Shown here: piece after piece, positions 17,719-26,214 of the stretch | Numbering within the stretch: the stretch's first letter is position 1 | Layout of the letters: every line of letters starts with the position of its first letter | Source: Deltaproteobacteria bacterium | Lineage (GTDB): Bacteria > Desulfobacterota > Desulfomonilia > UBA1062 | Direction of reading: 5' to 3' | Length of the DNA: 43,635 bases | NCBI GenBank assembly: GCA_022703355.1 | Contig: JAKLDU010000009.1 | Location: forward strand, 1-43,635 | Position numbers and translations under genes: made by a program | Notes under the pieces: model-generated | Seen by the model: the letters and a program-made list of their open reading frames with translations, nothing else | Databases searched by the model: none | What the model was told of the DNA's origin: nothing

Positions 17719-18960
17719 TCAGCGAAGGTATTCTCTGATTTTTTCCAGGTACCTGAGGGTCACGCCCCTTTTCTCCTCCAGCCGGTCGCGGGCCCCCCGG
17801 GCGAGATCGCGGTATTTTTCGGGAAAGAGGGCGATGTCCGCGACGGCGTCGCCGAGCTCTTCCGGGCTCTGCACCCTGATGGTGAACCCCTCCACCACCT
17901 CGAGCGCCCAGGTGAAGTTGTCCATGTGCGGGCCGTGCAGGGTGGGCACCCCCCAGGCGATGGGCTCGAGGATGTTCTGCCCGCCCGTGTCCACGAGCGA
18001 CCCCCCCACGTAGGCGGCGCTCGAAACCCCGTACAGGCTGAAGAGCTCGCCCATGGTGTCCACGAGCACGAGGTCGGCTCCGGGCTCCATCCTGCTCCTG
18101 AGGCACCACCGGAGGCCGCTTTTCTCTGCCAGCCCGGTCAGGGTCCCCATCTGCCCGGGGTGCCTGGGCGCCAGGATGGAAAACAGGGCCGGCACCCGCT
18201 TGCGCGCCCTCTCCACCGCCCTGAAAACCGGCTCCTCCTCCCCTTCCCTGATGCTCCCCGCGATGAAGACCGGGCGGTCCCCGACCCCCAGCGAGCCCCG
18301 GATCTCGTCCCTCTTCTCCGGGTCCACGTCCGCCACGCTGTCGAGCTTCAGGTTCCCCAGGGTTTCCACCTCCCCGGCCCCGAGCCGGGAGAACCGCGAG
18401 GCGTCGCTCTCCGCCATGGCCAGGACCCGCACGGACGACAGGACGGCCCGGGCAAGCGAGGGAAGAAGGCCGTATCTCCGGGCGGAGCGCTCGGTCATGC
18501 GGCCGTTCACGACGACCACGGGGATGCCCAGGGAGGCCGCCTGGGTGATGAGCGAGGGCCAGAGCTCGGTTTCCACGATGACCAGGACCCGGGGTTTCAG
18601 GCGCAGGAGGTGGCGCTTCATGGCCCGGGGGCTGTCGAAGGGGAGCGGGAAGACCAGGTCGACCCCGGGCATGCCCGCCGCCACCTGCCTCCCGGTCGCG
18701 GTCATGGAGCTCAGGCACACGGAAACCCCGGGGCAGGTGCCCTTGAGGGCCCTCACGAGGCCGGCCGCCGCCTTCACCTCGCCCACCGAGGCGGCGTGCA
18801 CCCAGAGCACCGGGCCCGTGCCCGGGGGCTCCGGGAGCGTGAGCCCCAGCCTCCCGGCGATGGTGCCCGCGAAGTTGGGGTGGCGCCGCAGGAGGAGCCC
18901 GGCGGGCCAGGCGAGCACACCCGCGAGGAGGGAGTACAGGAGCGTCAGTACTCGCGCCAT
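17719..18960 (-). CDS. waaA: 3-deoxy-D-manno-octulosonic acid (Kdo) transferase
   Basis: A 413-residue inner-membrane-anchored GT30 glycosyltransferase that adds Kdo to lipid A precursors. It has an N-terminal anchor (LTLLYSLLAGVLAWPAGLLL), the catalytic HAASVGE segment near residue 55, VIVETELWPSL, NGRMTERSARRY, GNLKLD, and a C-terminal GGSLVDTGGQNILEP donor-binding motif. Length is normal. Its start overlaps the end of kdsB by 16 bases, so the CMP-Kdo donor enzyme and its user are co-expressed. The two genes show that the organism makes lipopolysaccharide. Confidence 0.96.
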   Translation of the reverse strand: MARVLTLLYSLLAGVLAWPAGLLLRRHPNFAGTIAGRLGLTLPEPPGTGPVLWVHAASVGEVKAAAGLVRALKGTCPGVSVCLSSMTATGRQVAAGMPGVDLVFPLPFDSPRAMKRHLLRLKPRVLVIVETELWPSLITQAASLGIPVVVVNGRMTERSARRYGLLPSLARAVLSSVRVLAMAESDASRFSRLGAGEVETLGNLKLDSVADVDPEKRDEIRGSLGVGDRPVFIAGSIREGEEEPVFRAVERARKRVPALFSILAPRHPGQMGTLTGLAEKSGLRWCLRSRMEPGADLVLVDTMGELFSLYGVSSAAYVGGSLVDTGGQNILEPIAWGVPTLHGPHMDNFTWALEVVEGFTIRVQSPEELGDAVADIALFPEKYRDLARGARDRLEEKRGVTLRYLEKIREYLR

Positions 18961-19661
18961 GTCTTAAGCACCCGCTCCCGGTCTTCGGGGGTGTTGATCT
19001 CGAGGTAGCTGCCCGAGGCGATGATCACCCTGATGGGGATGCCGTTTTCCAGGGCCCGCAGCTGCTCGAGGGACTCGGCGAGCTCCAGCGGGGTGGGGTC
19101 GAGGCGAGTGAAGCGCTCGAGGGTGCCCCGGGAAAATCCGTAGATGCCGATGTGCTTGAGGGTCTCGACGCTTTTCCCCCCGCGCCGAAACGGGATGTCC
19201 GACCGGGAGAAGTAGAGGGCGAAACCCCTCGTGTCGAGGACCACCTTGACGCAGTTCGGGTCTCCGGGCTCTTCGGGGGAGGCGGGGGTGGCAACGGTCA
19301 CCATCGCGCACCCTTCCCTGAGGCCCCGGGCCACCTCGGTCAGGGCCGCGCGGTCGAGGACCACCTGGTCGCCCTGGACGTTGATGACGGCGTCCGCGTC
19401 GGTGGCCGCGGCGGCCTGTGCCACCCGGTCGGTGCCCGACCTGCAGTCGGCCCCCGTCATGGCGACCGGTGCGCCGAAGGACTCGCAGGCCTTCCGGATG
19501 CGCTCGTCGTCGGTGGCGACGATGACCTCGTCGATGTCGGGGCAGAGCTTCACCTGCTCGTAGATCCTCCGGATCATGGGCTTGCCCGCGACGTCCGTCA
19601 GGGGTTTGCCCGGGAACCGCGTCGACTCGTAGCGTGCGGGAATGATGGCGGCGACCTTCAT
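18945..19661 (-). CDS. kdsB: CMP-Kdo synthetase (3-deoxy-manno-octulosonate cytidylyltransferase)
   Basis: A 238-residue enzyme activating Kdo with CTP. The start at 19661 gives the family N-terminus MKVAAIIPARYESTRFPGKPL. The DEVIVATDDERI, GTDRVAQA and INVQGDQ motifs follow, and then HIGIYGFSRGTLERF. A longer frame to 19913 has no similarity to the family in its first 84 residues and is rejected. The start codon overlaps the macrodomain stop as ATGA and the end overlaps waaA. Confidence 0.96.
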   Translation of the reverse strand: MKVAAIIPARYESTRFPGKPLTDVAGKPMIRRIYEQVKLCPDIDEVIVATDDERIRKACESFGAPVAMTGADCRSGTDRVAQAAAATDADAVINVQGDQVVLDRAALTEVARGLREGCAMVTVATPASPEEPGDPNCVKVVLDTRGFALYFSRSDIPFRRGGKSVETLKHIGIYGFSRGTLERFTRLDPTPLELAESLEQLRALENGIPIRVIIASGSYLEINTPEDRERVLKTWREY

Positions 19662-20212
19662 CCGGCCGAGGGCCCCCCTTCCCTTTCCCCCTCCTCGAGG
19701 GCGCGGACGTGGGCGTCGTAGGCGGCGCGGTCGTAGAGGACCATGCGGACGAGCCCGATGCCGGTGTTCCCCGAAAGGTAGTCGCGGAAAGCCCTGATGG
19801 CCACCCTCGCCGCCTCTTCCACCGGGTAGCCGAAGATGCCCGTGCTCAGGGCCGGGAAGGAGACCGACCTGATGCCCCGGGCGTCGGCGGCCTGCAGGCA
19901 GCTGACGTAGCACGACCGGAGCAGGACCGGGTCCTTCTCAGAGCCGCTGTACACCGGGCCCACGGTGTGGATGACATACTGGTTGGGCAGGTTGTACCCC
20001 CGGGTTATCTTCGCCTGCCCGGTGGCGCACCCCCCGAGGAGCGAGCACTCCTGCCAGAGGTCGGGGCCGGCGGCCCGGTGAATGGCGCCGGCCACGCCGC
20101 CGCCTGGCGCAAGCCGCTCGTTGGCGGCGTTCACCACTGCCTCGGTGTCCTGGGCGGTGATGTCGCCCACCACGAGCTGCAGCTTCGCCCTGCCTATGGT
20201 CGTCTCCCTCAT
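19658..20212 (-). CDS. Macrodomain protein (O-acetyl-ADP-ribose deacetylase type)
   Basis: A 184-residue macrodomain of the MacroD/YmdB type, expected to remove acetyl or ADP-ribose groups. Motifs in order: VVGDITAQDTEAVVNAANERLAPGGGVAGAIHRAAG (residues ~12-48, with the Asn-Ala-Ala-Asn and Gly-rich loop), GYNLPNQYVIHTVGPVY, and SVSFPALSTGIFGYP. The start at 20212 has GGGAGGTGC upstream; a frame reaching 20401 lacks similarity there. It is the first gene of the unit with kdsB and waaA, linked by an ATGA overlap, although no metabolic tie is obvious. Confidence 0.93.
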   Translation of the reverse strand: MRETTIGRAKLQLVVGDITAQDTEAVVNAANERLAPGGGVAGAIHRAAGPDLWQECSLLGGCATGQAKITRGYNLPNQYVIHTVGPVYSGSEKDPVLLRSCYVSCLQAADARGIRSVSFPALSTGIFGYPVEEAARVAIRAFRDYLSGNTGIGLVRMVLYDRAAYDAHVRALEEGEREGGPSAG

Positions 20213-20393
20213 GCGCACCTCCCGGCTCCCGCCGTCCCGGCAGCCCGCCTTGCGCAGGCGGCCAGGCCTCCTTAGTATACCCGATCGCTTTCCTTTGCAA
20301 TATCGCCGTCCGGGGCAGGGGCAGCCCGCCCTTGACTTCCTGTCCGAGGGGCCGTATCCAGAAGGCGAGAACGGGAATGAAGCGAGGTAAGCC

Positions 20394-20747
20394 GTGGACA
20401 TGAACGCATTGATCGCCAGAATCAGGGAGCGGGAGGACTTTCACCGGGTAGGCATGATCCTGTGCCACAACGGCGTGGTGCGGGGCACATCGAGGGCCGG
20501 AAACACGGTGAGCGCGGTGGACGTCAGCGCCGACTGGGAGGCCATCAACGCCATCGTGGCCGAGCAGAAGGCCCGGCCCGGCATAACGGAGATCCTCGTG
20601 GAGGTGAACGAGGGCAGGCTCGAGGTGGGCGACGACCTCCTGGCCATCGTGGTGGCGGGAGACATCCGGGAGCACGTCATCGCGGTGCTCACCGACACGC
20701 TCAACGCCATCAAGGCCAGGGGCACCCGGAAGCGGGAGCACGGCTGA
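20394..20747 (+). CDS. MoaE-like molybdopterin synthase catalytic-subunit protein
   Basis: A 117-residue protein resembling a compact MoaE, which with MoaD puts the dithiolene sulfurs into molybdopterin. Family features: GVVRGTSR near residue 28, ITEILVEVNEGRLEVGDDLLAIVVAG, and a C-terminal TLNAIKARGTRKRE that aligns with the region of the two catalytic lysines of E. coli MoaE, though spaced one residue closer. It is about 30 residues shorter than usual. GTG at 20394 lies 6 bases after GCGAGG; an ATG at 20400 is also possible. No moaD is nearby. Confidence 0.75.
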   Translation: MDMNALIARIREREDFHRVGMILCHNGVVRGTSRAGNTVSAVDVSADWEAINAIVAEQKARPGITEILVEVNEGRLEVGDDLLAIVVAGDIREHVIAVLTDTLNAIKARGTRKREHG

Positions 20748-20912
20748 GGGCAGCCGGCCCTTCCCGGCGCCCGGGTGCCACGTCAGGATGAAGCTGCGGG
20801 ATCTTGATGATGCCGGTGTCTCGATGATGCCGATGACACCAGGGTAAAAACCGCGACTCTTGCCAGCTCCCGTATGCCGCGGAATGATTTTGGGACCAGG
20901 GGCGCAATGGCC

Positions 20913-20941
20913 TTGACTCGCCTTTTTTCTTATGATAGCAG
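20913..20941 (+). promoter_or_regulatory. Possible tRNA-Ala promoter
   Basis: TTGACT at 20913-20918 is a strong -35. The best-placed -10 after 17 bases is TAGCAG (20936-20941), which matches weakly. The tRNA begins 14 bases further. Confidence 0.3.
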
Positions 20942-20954
20942 GACAACGTTGCAC

Positions 20955-21027
<73 letters not shown>

Positions 21028-21034
21028 TGAGAAA

Positions 21035-21079
21035 GCGGAGGGGGCGGCCTCGAAAACCGCCCCCTCCGCTGTATTTTGT
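21035..21079 (+). terminator. Terminator after tRNA-Ala
   Basis: GCGGAGGGGGCGG at 21035-21047 pairs with CCGCCCCCTCCGC at 21057-21069, a 13-base-pair stem, followed by TGTATTTTGTT. It starts 7 bases after the tRNA. Confidence 0.9.
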
Positions 21080-21634
21080 TGTCATTTCCCCGCGCCCGCG
21101 TACCTTTTTTTCCTCACCCCCCCGGCGCCGCCCGGGGTAACCGGGCTCGTTCAGGTTATTTTCTCAATAATATTTCCTGATGTTACAAAAGGCCCCGTGC
21201 CGCCCTGCCGTCTGGCACATTTCATGAATGCTTGCTTTCAGCCGGATTGGCCTGCGCCTTTCCCTGAAACCGGGGGGATTGAAGACTTCACCCGCGCTTC
21301 GCACGGCGCTGATTCCCGCGCCAGCGGCGACGCTTACGGGCAGGTGTTCAAATGCCTGCGGGCTGTGCGAGAAGAGTCCCAGACCGGCGCAAAAGACCGC
21401 ATCACCGGATGAGAAGACCAGGGGGCCGTTCTCCTGAGGCAAAAATCCCTCCCGTGGTCGTGCCCGGCAGCAGCTGGTGCTGCCGGGCATTGTTTCCTCA
21501 ACCCTTCCCCGCAAGGCAGATTTTCACCGGTGCGACGGCCACCGGGCCGCCCCGGAAGATCACGAGCGCCCGAAGGAATCTCCTTGACAGTACGGGACGA
21601 AGCAATACAGAAAGGGGGGTAAAGGAGACATGCC
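21080..21634. other. Gap without a supported gene, possible RNA-coding stretch
   Basis: Frames are open on both strands but lack family features and ribosome sites. The segment begins with AT-rich promoter-like DNA (21150-21190) and contains the strong hairpin at 21461-21489, so a non-coding transcript of up to about 300 bases is conceivable. I looked for the conserved cores of RNase P, tmRNA, 6S RNA and the cobalamin riboswitch and did not find them. Confidence 0.35.
21461..21497 (+). terminator. Strong orphan terminator-like hairpin
   Basis: TGCCCGGCAGCA (21461-21472) pairs perfectly with TGCTGCCGGGCA (21478-21489) around a 5-base loop, followed by TTGTTTCCTC. No plus-strand gene lies between it and the tRNA terminator. 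Confidence 0.65.
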
Positions 21635-22006
21635 ATGGACAATTCGGACCCCAGGGGAATGACCGACGTCAAGGTCGACCAGAAAAACCTCTACAGGGAG
21701 GAGGTCTTCACCGATCTCCGGATCGCCACCATCCGCCAGCTCACGCCGGTCCTGCCGGACGGGCAGAAGGACGACAGGCGCGACGTGCTCTATTTCGGCC
21801 AGACGCAGATGATGACCCCCGCGGGGTCCCTTCCCATCCAGTTCGAGATCGAGGCGAAAAGCCTCAAGCAGGCCATGGACAAGTTCCCCGAGGAGGTCCA
21901 GCAGGCGGTCCAGGAGCTGGTGGAAAACGCCCGGGAGGCGCAGCGCCAGGCCGAGTCCCGCATCGTCACCCCCGGCCAGGCCGGCGGCAAGATCGTGCTT
22001 CCCTGA
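21635..22006 (+). CDS. Hypothetical 123-residue cytoplasmic protein
   Basis: A soluble acidic protein with no signal or membrane segment. The N-terminal half looks like a short strand domain (REEVFTDLRIATIRQLTPV, DDRRDVLYFGQTQMMTPAGSLPIQFEIEA). The C-terminal half is a long amphipathic helix (SLKQAMDKFPEEVQQAVQEL, ENAREAQRQAESR) ending in a flexible GQAGGKIVLP. The ATG at 21635 follows AAAGGAGAC. It looks like a conserved but unnamed protein of anaerobic proteobacteria; I assign no role. Confidence 0.78.
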   Translation: MDNSDPRGMTDVKVDQKNLYREEVFTDLRIATIRQLTPVLPDGQKDDRRDVLYFGQTQMMTPAGSLPIQFEIEAKSLKQAMDKFPEEVQQAVQELVENAREAQRQAESRIVTPGQAGGKIVLP

Positions 22007-22063
22007 GCTGTCCCGCTCCCTCCCCGATTTCCTGAGATAACCACAGGATCACGCCCTCTCCCC

Positions 22064-22086
22064 TTCCGGGCGAGGTGCGCCCGGAA
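22064..22086. terminator. Hairpin between convergent genes
   Basis: TTCCGGGCG (22064-22072) and CGCCCGGAA (22078-22086) form a perfect 9-base-pair stem with a 5-base loop. It lies between the ends of the convergent genes at 22006 and 22141. Without a U-run on either side, termination is only probable. Confidence 0.4.
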
Positions 22087-22140
22087 AGGCGGCCCAAAGC
22101 GGGAGCGCGAACATCCTCGCACCCGCCCGGGGCTGCGGGC

Positions 22141-23751
22141 CTACGCCGCGAGGATCTGCTGGAGCTCCTCCTGGATGTACCGGAGCCGGTCGATCTCCTC
22201 CTCGGTGATCTTCTCGCGGGTCTCGGCCCGCTCTATGCGCCTCTTGAGCTTCTCCAGCTCGCTCAGCACCCCGGCGTGGACCTTGAGGAGGTCTTCGCCC
22301 AGGGCGGGCTTCACTTCCACGGGGCGCGGCACTTCCACGGCGAACTCCCGGGGCTTGAGGAAGAGGGTCTCGCGCCAGGCGGGGACGTGGGTCTTCATCC
22401 CGAACCTCTCCTGGACGAGTTGGGCGAAATCGAGGCTCGCGGAGTTCTCGCCGTGGACCACGAACACGCCGGGGGCCGACTCCTGGAAGTTGCTCACCCA
22501 CTCCAGCAGGCCCTTCTGGTCGGCGTGGGCGGAGAACCCGCCGATGGTGAAGACTTTGGCCTTCACGGCCACGTCCTCGCCCAGGAGCTTCACGACGGGC
22601 TTGCCGTCCACGATGGCCCGGCCCGGCGTCCCCTGGGCCTGGAAGCCCACGATGACGACGCTCGCCCCGGGGCGCCAGAGGTTGTGCTTGAGGTGGTGCT
22701 TGATCCTGCCCGCGTTGCACATGCCCGAGCCGGCGATGACGATGGCCGGCCCCTTGTGCTCGTTGATGGACATGGAGTCCGCCGAAGTGGGGGTGTAGCG
22801 GAGGTTGGGCATCTCGAAGGGGTCGAGGCCCTGCTTCACGATGGCCAGTGCCTCGTCGTCGAAGTACTCCTTGTTCTGCTTGAAGATCTCGGTGGCCTTG
22901 ATGGCGAGCGGGCTGTCCAGGAAGATGGGGATGTCGGGGAGCTTGCCCGCCCTCTGGAACTCGCTGAGGATGTAGATGATCTCCTGGGTGCGCTCGATGG
23001 CGAACGCCGGAATGATAACCTTCTCCCCGTTGGAGACGGCGTAGCCGATGGCCTCCAGGAGCTCTTCCTTGCTGGACTCCACGTCCTTGTGCTCGCGGTT
23101 GCCGTAGGTGGACTCGACGAAGAGGTAGTCCGCGTTGTAGACCTCCTGGGGCTGCTTGATGATGAGCTGGTTGGCCATGCCGATGTCGCCGGAGAACACG
23201 AGCTTGATCTCCTTGGCGTTCTCCTGGAGCCAGAGCTCGAGGATGGAGGCGCCCAGGATGTGGCCGGAGTTCCGCAGGCGGGCCTTGATGCCCTCCTCCA
23301 CGGTGACGATCTCGCCGGCCTCCAGGGGGCTGAGGTACTTCAGGCTCTTCTGCGCGTCCTCCACGGTGTAGAGGGGCTCGATGTCCCTGCTGGCCTTGCG
23401 CTTGTTCTTCCGGGTCTGCCACTGGGCGTCCATCTCCTGCACGTGCGCCGCGTCCAGCAGCATGATCCCCAGGAGCTGGACCGTGGGGGGCGAGGTGATG
23501 ATCTTCCCCTTGAACCCGTCCCGGACGAGCTTGGGGATCCTCCCGCTGTGGTCGATGTGGGCGTGGGTGAGGAAGAGCGTGCTGATCTGGGAGGGCACGA
23601 AGTCCCAGTCCCGGTAGTTCCTGAGCTCCATCTGCCTGCCCCCCTGGAAGAGCCCGCAGTCCACCAGCACCCGCTTGCCCAGGGTGTTTTCCACGAGAAA
23701 ACAGGAACCCGTCACGCAGCCCGACGCACCAAGACATGTCACCTTTACCAT
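22141..23751 (-). CDS. Metallo-beta-lactamase/beta-CASP ribonuclease-like protein
   Basis: A 536-residue cytoplasmic zinc-dependent nuclease of the CPSF73-like RNA specificity group. Near the start is the metal motif THAHIDHSGRIP (HxHxDH). In the beta-CASP and RMMBL parts are SGDIGM, a Gly-rich GSGMCNAGR, GFQAQGTPGR, FSAHADQKGLLEW and VVHGE. A C-terminal coiled-coil of about 50 residues (SELEKLKRRIERAETREKI) is extra. The start at 23751 (MVKVTCLGASG) follows AGGAGGAGC; a frame to 23979 has no family similarity in front. The substrate is probably RNA, but the exact target is unknown. Confidence 0.92.
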   Translation of the reverse strand: MVKVTCLGASGCVTGSCFLVENTLGKRVLVDCGLFQGGRQMELRNYRDWDFVPSQISTLFLTHAHIDHSGRIPKLVRDGFKGKIITSPPTVQLLGIMLLDAAHVQEMDAQWQTRKNKRKASRDIEPLYTVEDAQKSLKYLSPLEAGEIVTVEEGIKARLRNSGHILGASILELWLQENAKEIKLVFSGDIGMANQLIIKQPQEVYNADYLFVESTYGNREHKDVESSKEELLEAIGYAVSNGEKVIIPAFAIERTQEIIYILSEFQRAGKLPDIPIFLDSPLAIKATEIFKQNKEYFDDEALAIVKQGLDPFEMPNLRYTPTSADSMSINEHKGPAIVIAGSGMCNAGRIKHHLKHNLWRPGASVVIVGFQAQGTPGRAIVDGKPVVKLLGEDVAVKAKVFTIGGFSAHADQKGLLEWVSNFQESAPGVFVVHGENSASLDFAQLVQERFGMKTHVPAWRETLFLKPREFAVEVPRPVEVKPALGEDLLKVHAGVLSELEKLKRRIERAETREKITEEEIDRLRYIQEELQQILAA

Positions 23752-23910
23752 GAGAACGCTCCTCCTGAAGTGATGACAGCCCCGTGTGCCTGTCCATCCC
23801 GGCAAGGCTGCCCCCCGGTCCCTGCGCAGAGCCGTATCATGCCGGAACCGGTCACTTTTTATATACACGCCCCCCCAGCCTGATGCCAGAGGGAATCTGC
23901 CATGATGCTC

Positions 23911-23939
23911 TTGACATGCGTCCCTCGATGAGATTACAT
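23911..23939 (+). promoter_or_regulatory. tRNA-Leu promoter
   Basis: A perfect TTGACA (23911-23916), 17 bases, then TTACAT (23934-23939), 12 bases before the tRNA-Leu. Confidence 0.5.
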
Positions 23940-23951
23940 CGCACAAAGCCT

Positions 23952-24036
23952 GCCCGAGTGGCGGAATTGGTAGACGCAAGGGACTTAAAATCCCTCGGCG
24001 CTTGGCGCTGTACCGGTTCGATTCCGGTCTCGGGCA
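23952..24036 (+). tRNA. tRNA-Leu (anticodon TAA)
   Basis: An 85-base class II tRNA. Acceptor GCCCGAG pairs with CTCGGGC, anticodon stem GGGAC... frames CTTAAAA (anticodon TAA), a long variable arm CTCGGCGCTTGGCGCTG as in leucine tRNAs, T-loop GGTTCGATTCC, discriminator A, and no encoded CCA. DNA composition drops in GC right after the 3-prime end, as at tRNA integration sites. Confidence 0.97.
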
Positions 24037-24174
24037 TTTGGTTTCAAGCCATTCTTCAGACTCTCTTCTATCTTTGATTTATCCCAAGAAAAGCTTTGAA
24101 TTTCATTTTGTCCCACTCCTGTCCCATATTATTTGCCTTAGTTGAGTAGATCACTGAGTATTATTGATTGTTAC

Positions 24175-25086
24175 CTACCGGGAGAGTATTGCTTGAAGAC
24201 GATCGAACTCGGCCTTTTTCTTTGCCTTAGTCATTTTATTGATGTTGATAAGCTTCCACTGCAGAGCTGGGAAACGATCAAGATTCTCTATACCCAACCT
24301 ATCCCATTCGGGCTCACCCTGCTTCATTGACAAGAGGAATGCCCGTTCATCCTCATCGAGAGACAGGACAAGCATACGAGGAAGTTCTTCCTGCAGATGC
24401 AGCAGCTCATGCAGCGGTACTTCTTCCAGTGTCATACCCCTGAACTGTTCTTTGTATAAGGACCTGATATCGAGTGGATTCGGCGATAGAAGTTCGTTCA
24501 TCGGCCTGTTATGGCTAGCAAGGTAAACAACGAAAGATCGCCGGATCTCAGAAGTCATGCCTGTCTCATCGAGCAGCAACTTCACATCGAACAGATCCCT
24601 GGGATGCTGACGATCCAGGGCAGCACAGAGCTTTCCCCCATAGAGATCGGCAATGGACAGTATCGGAACGCTGACGAAAGCTCCGAACTGGACTTGTGCC
24701 GCCTGACACAGGTCCATACTTTGGCAAGGATGCACTGCACCCCTGAGTATGAGATTGGGCTCGACCTTTATGACAGCATCCATGGCTGATACAAAAAGCC
24801 TGATTGCATACCCACTGCTCCGGCTCGCTTGAACACGTGCTTCAGGCAAGAGGCGTTCGATGTCACGCCCAATTGACAGGAGTGTATAGCTTATCTCGGC
24901 AAGAGCCTCGTTTCTGGATTTCAGCAACAGATATGTAAGATCCATATCGACTGATATACGGGGAAGATCCCGGATGAACAGGTTGATCGCTGTCCCACCC
25001 TTAAGGGCGAAGCAAGAATACTGATTGATTACCGGGAGACAGCGAATGAGCAGCCGGATCTGAGCCTCATACCGTCTGTCAAACAC
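24175..25086 (-). CDS. abiEii: AbiEii-type nucleotidyltransferase toxin
   Basis: A 303-residue toxin of the type IV AbiE toxin-antitoxin and phage-abortive-infection system. AbiEii proteins have a nucleotidyltransferase fold; MenT-type relatives modify tRNA. Visible motifs: FALKGGTAINLFI near residue 30 with SVDMDLTYL (the G-G-T and D-x-D catalytic core), then YGGKLCAALDRQHPRDLFDVKLLL, the conserved K...R...RDLFD motif. It overlaps the antitoxin gene by 8 bases. Codon use and GC are lower than in neighbours, consistent with acquisition. All core motifs are intact, so it is probably functional. Confidence 0.9.
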   Translation of the reverse strand: MFDRRYEAQIRLLIRCLPVINQYSCFALKGGTAINLFIRDLPRISVDMDLTYLLLKSRNEALAEISYTLLSIGRDIERLLPEARVQASRSSGYAIRLFVSAMDAVIKVEPNLILRGAVHPCQSMDLCQAAQVQFGAFVSVPILSIADLYGGKLCAALDRQHPRDLFDVKLLLDETGMTSEIRRSFVVYLASHNRPMNELLSPNPLDIRSLYKEQFRGMTLEEVPLHELLHLQEELPRMLVLSLDEDERAFLLSMKQGEPEWDRLGIENLDRFPALQWKLININKMTKAKKKAEFDRLQAILSR

Positions 25087-25861
25087 CGGGAAGCTCCCCC
25101 TGCTTCGGGACGGTTATCTGATATCGGTTGTTGAGCAGCCCTCCCCTGTATATCTGACGCTTCCCTTTCCCGAGGTCGATCTTCGAGACGTCGAGGCGTT
25201 TGAACCAGTCATGTCCGATCGTCTCAGCACTCCACAGGAAGAACCTCTTTACCCTTACAGAGCTGCAGTTCTCCAGGAGCTCCTGCACAATATCCGGCCT
25301 GAGCGTGTTAAGTCCTTCCATGAGCTGGTATGCATGCTCTACATCGTCATTGTTCCCTATAAGATGGATCTGTTCCATTACAGCTCGCTCAGCACTTGAT
25401 ATTGCGATCTCGAATCCACCGCTGTTGTATTGAACAACAGCCTCTGCTCGTATCCTCTTGAATAACGAGCTCCGTACATGCTCGATAAAAACACCCCAGA
25501 CCCTCTTGCGGAACCATGCTGGCAGCTGCTCGACTCTGTCGCTTATCAGTATAACTCTTCTATGTTCTCCGAGAGGGACATAGTGTGACAGCCCCAGCAG
25601 CTCCAGGGAAGTCTTCCCACCAACATGAATGCTCATAGCGAGCTGCGTCTGTAGAGCATACAGTCCACCTTGCCAACCAACCGTATCACCTGGCTGAATG
25701 AATGCTCTGGGACCGAAGTCTTCAAGCCATCCTGAATTCATATGCCAGTCTGCGAGTCTTGCTGATACACCAAGCTTATTGAGCCATACAAGGGTTGCCA
25801 CTGTCCCCTTGGGCCACTCTCGATAAACCTGGCTCATCTTTGAAGGCTCATTCTTCTTCAT
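25079..25861 (-). CDS. abiEi: AbiEi-type antitoxin
   Basis: A 260-residue antitoxin and autorepressor partner of AbiEii. Unlike short wHTH AbiEi forms, this resembles the longer type: an N-terminal winged-helix-like part (GTVATLVWLNKLGVSARLADWHMNSGWLEDFG, DTVGWQGGLYALQTQL), then KTSLELLGLSHYVPLGEHR, and the C-terminal AERAVMEQIHL domain. It is transcribed first, as in type IV systems. The ATG follows a weak ribosome site. The minus-strand promoter at 25921-25950 is its likely source. Confidence 0.85.
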   Translation of the reverse strand: MKKNEPSKMSQVYREWPKGTVATLVWLNKLGVSARLADWHMNSGWLEDFGPRAFIQPGDTVGWQGGLYALQTQLAMSIHVGGKTSLELLGLSHYVPLGEHRRVILISDRVEQLPAWFRKRVWGVFIEHVRSSLFKRIRAEAVVQYNSGGFEIAISSAERAVMEQIHLIGNNDDVEHAYQLMEGLNTLRPDIVQELLENCSSVRVKRFFLWSAETIGHDWFKRLDVSKIDLGKGKRQIYRGGLLNNRYQITVPKQGELPGV

Positions 25862-26143
25862 ACAAGGTCATCTCACTCTTTCCATCCTCTCATGTGTATG
25901 GGTGGTTTACTTTTTTATTCATAAAACCAGGATTACTTGTATATTGTCAATAAATATAAACTACCAGTCTTTAGATAATCTGGAGACTGGGGAATTAACT
26001 CCCTATTATTCAAGGAAAATTAAATAAGAGCCATGTTGAGCGTTCTTGATTCCACTATGTTGAGCAAGAATAAAACCCGATCACTTATCGAGCACATTGC
26101 TCCTCAGCGTGACGCCTGACAATCGAACAGGGGCTTGTGCCGA
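25862..26143. other. AT-rich gap between abiE and the nitroreductase
   Basis: No gene is supported. The stretch holds the abiE promoter and a duplicated ATGTTGAGC near 26032 and 26057. The low GC content continues from the abiE genes. Confidence 0.4.
25921..25950 (-). promoter_or_regulatory. Promoter of the abiE operon
   Basis: Reading the minus strand, TTGACA (25945-25950), an 18-base spacer and TTTTAT (25921-25926) lie about 60 bases before the AbiEi start. Confidence 0.5.
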
Positions 26144-26171
26144 TTGAAGTGTGGCCCGCAAAGGTTATAAA
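26144..26171 (+). promoter_or_regulatory. Nitroreductase promoter
   Basis: TTGAAG (26144-26149), 16 bases, and TATAAA (26166-26171), about 43 bases before the start codon. Confidence 0.5.
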
Positions 26172-26214
26172 TAATACCGTGGTGGAGATTTGATGTACAC
26201 AAGGAGGATTGGGA

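Noticed and set aside
21180-21460. Possible cobalamin riboswitch, because of AGGTGTTCAAATGCC and AGTCCCAGACCGGC
   Set aside because: The order and spacing of conserved boxes do not match, and no B12 gene is downstream.
21164-21514. Minus-strand frame whose middle (SSGDAVFCAGLG, VSVAAGAGISAV) faintly recalls a tetrapyrrole methylase
   Set aside because: The family N-terminal glycine loop and all later motifs are missing and the frame is short. I consider the resemblance chance.
23852-24037. Minus-strand frame across the tRNA-Leu
   Set aside because: It is the antisense of a tRNA gene; such frames are a common false call.
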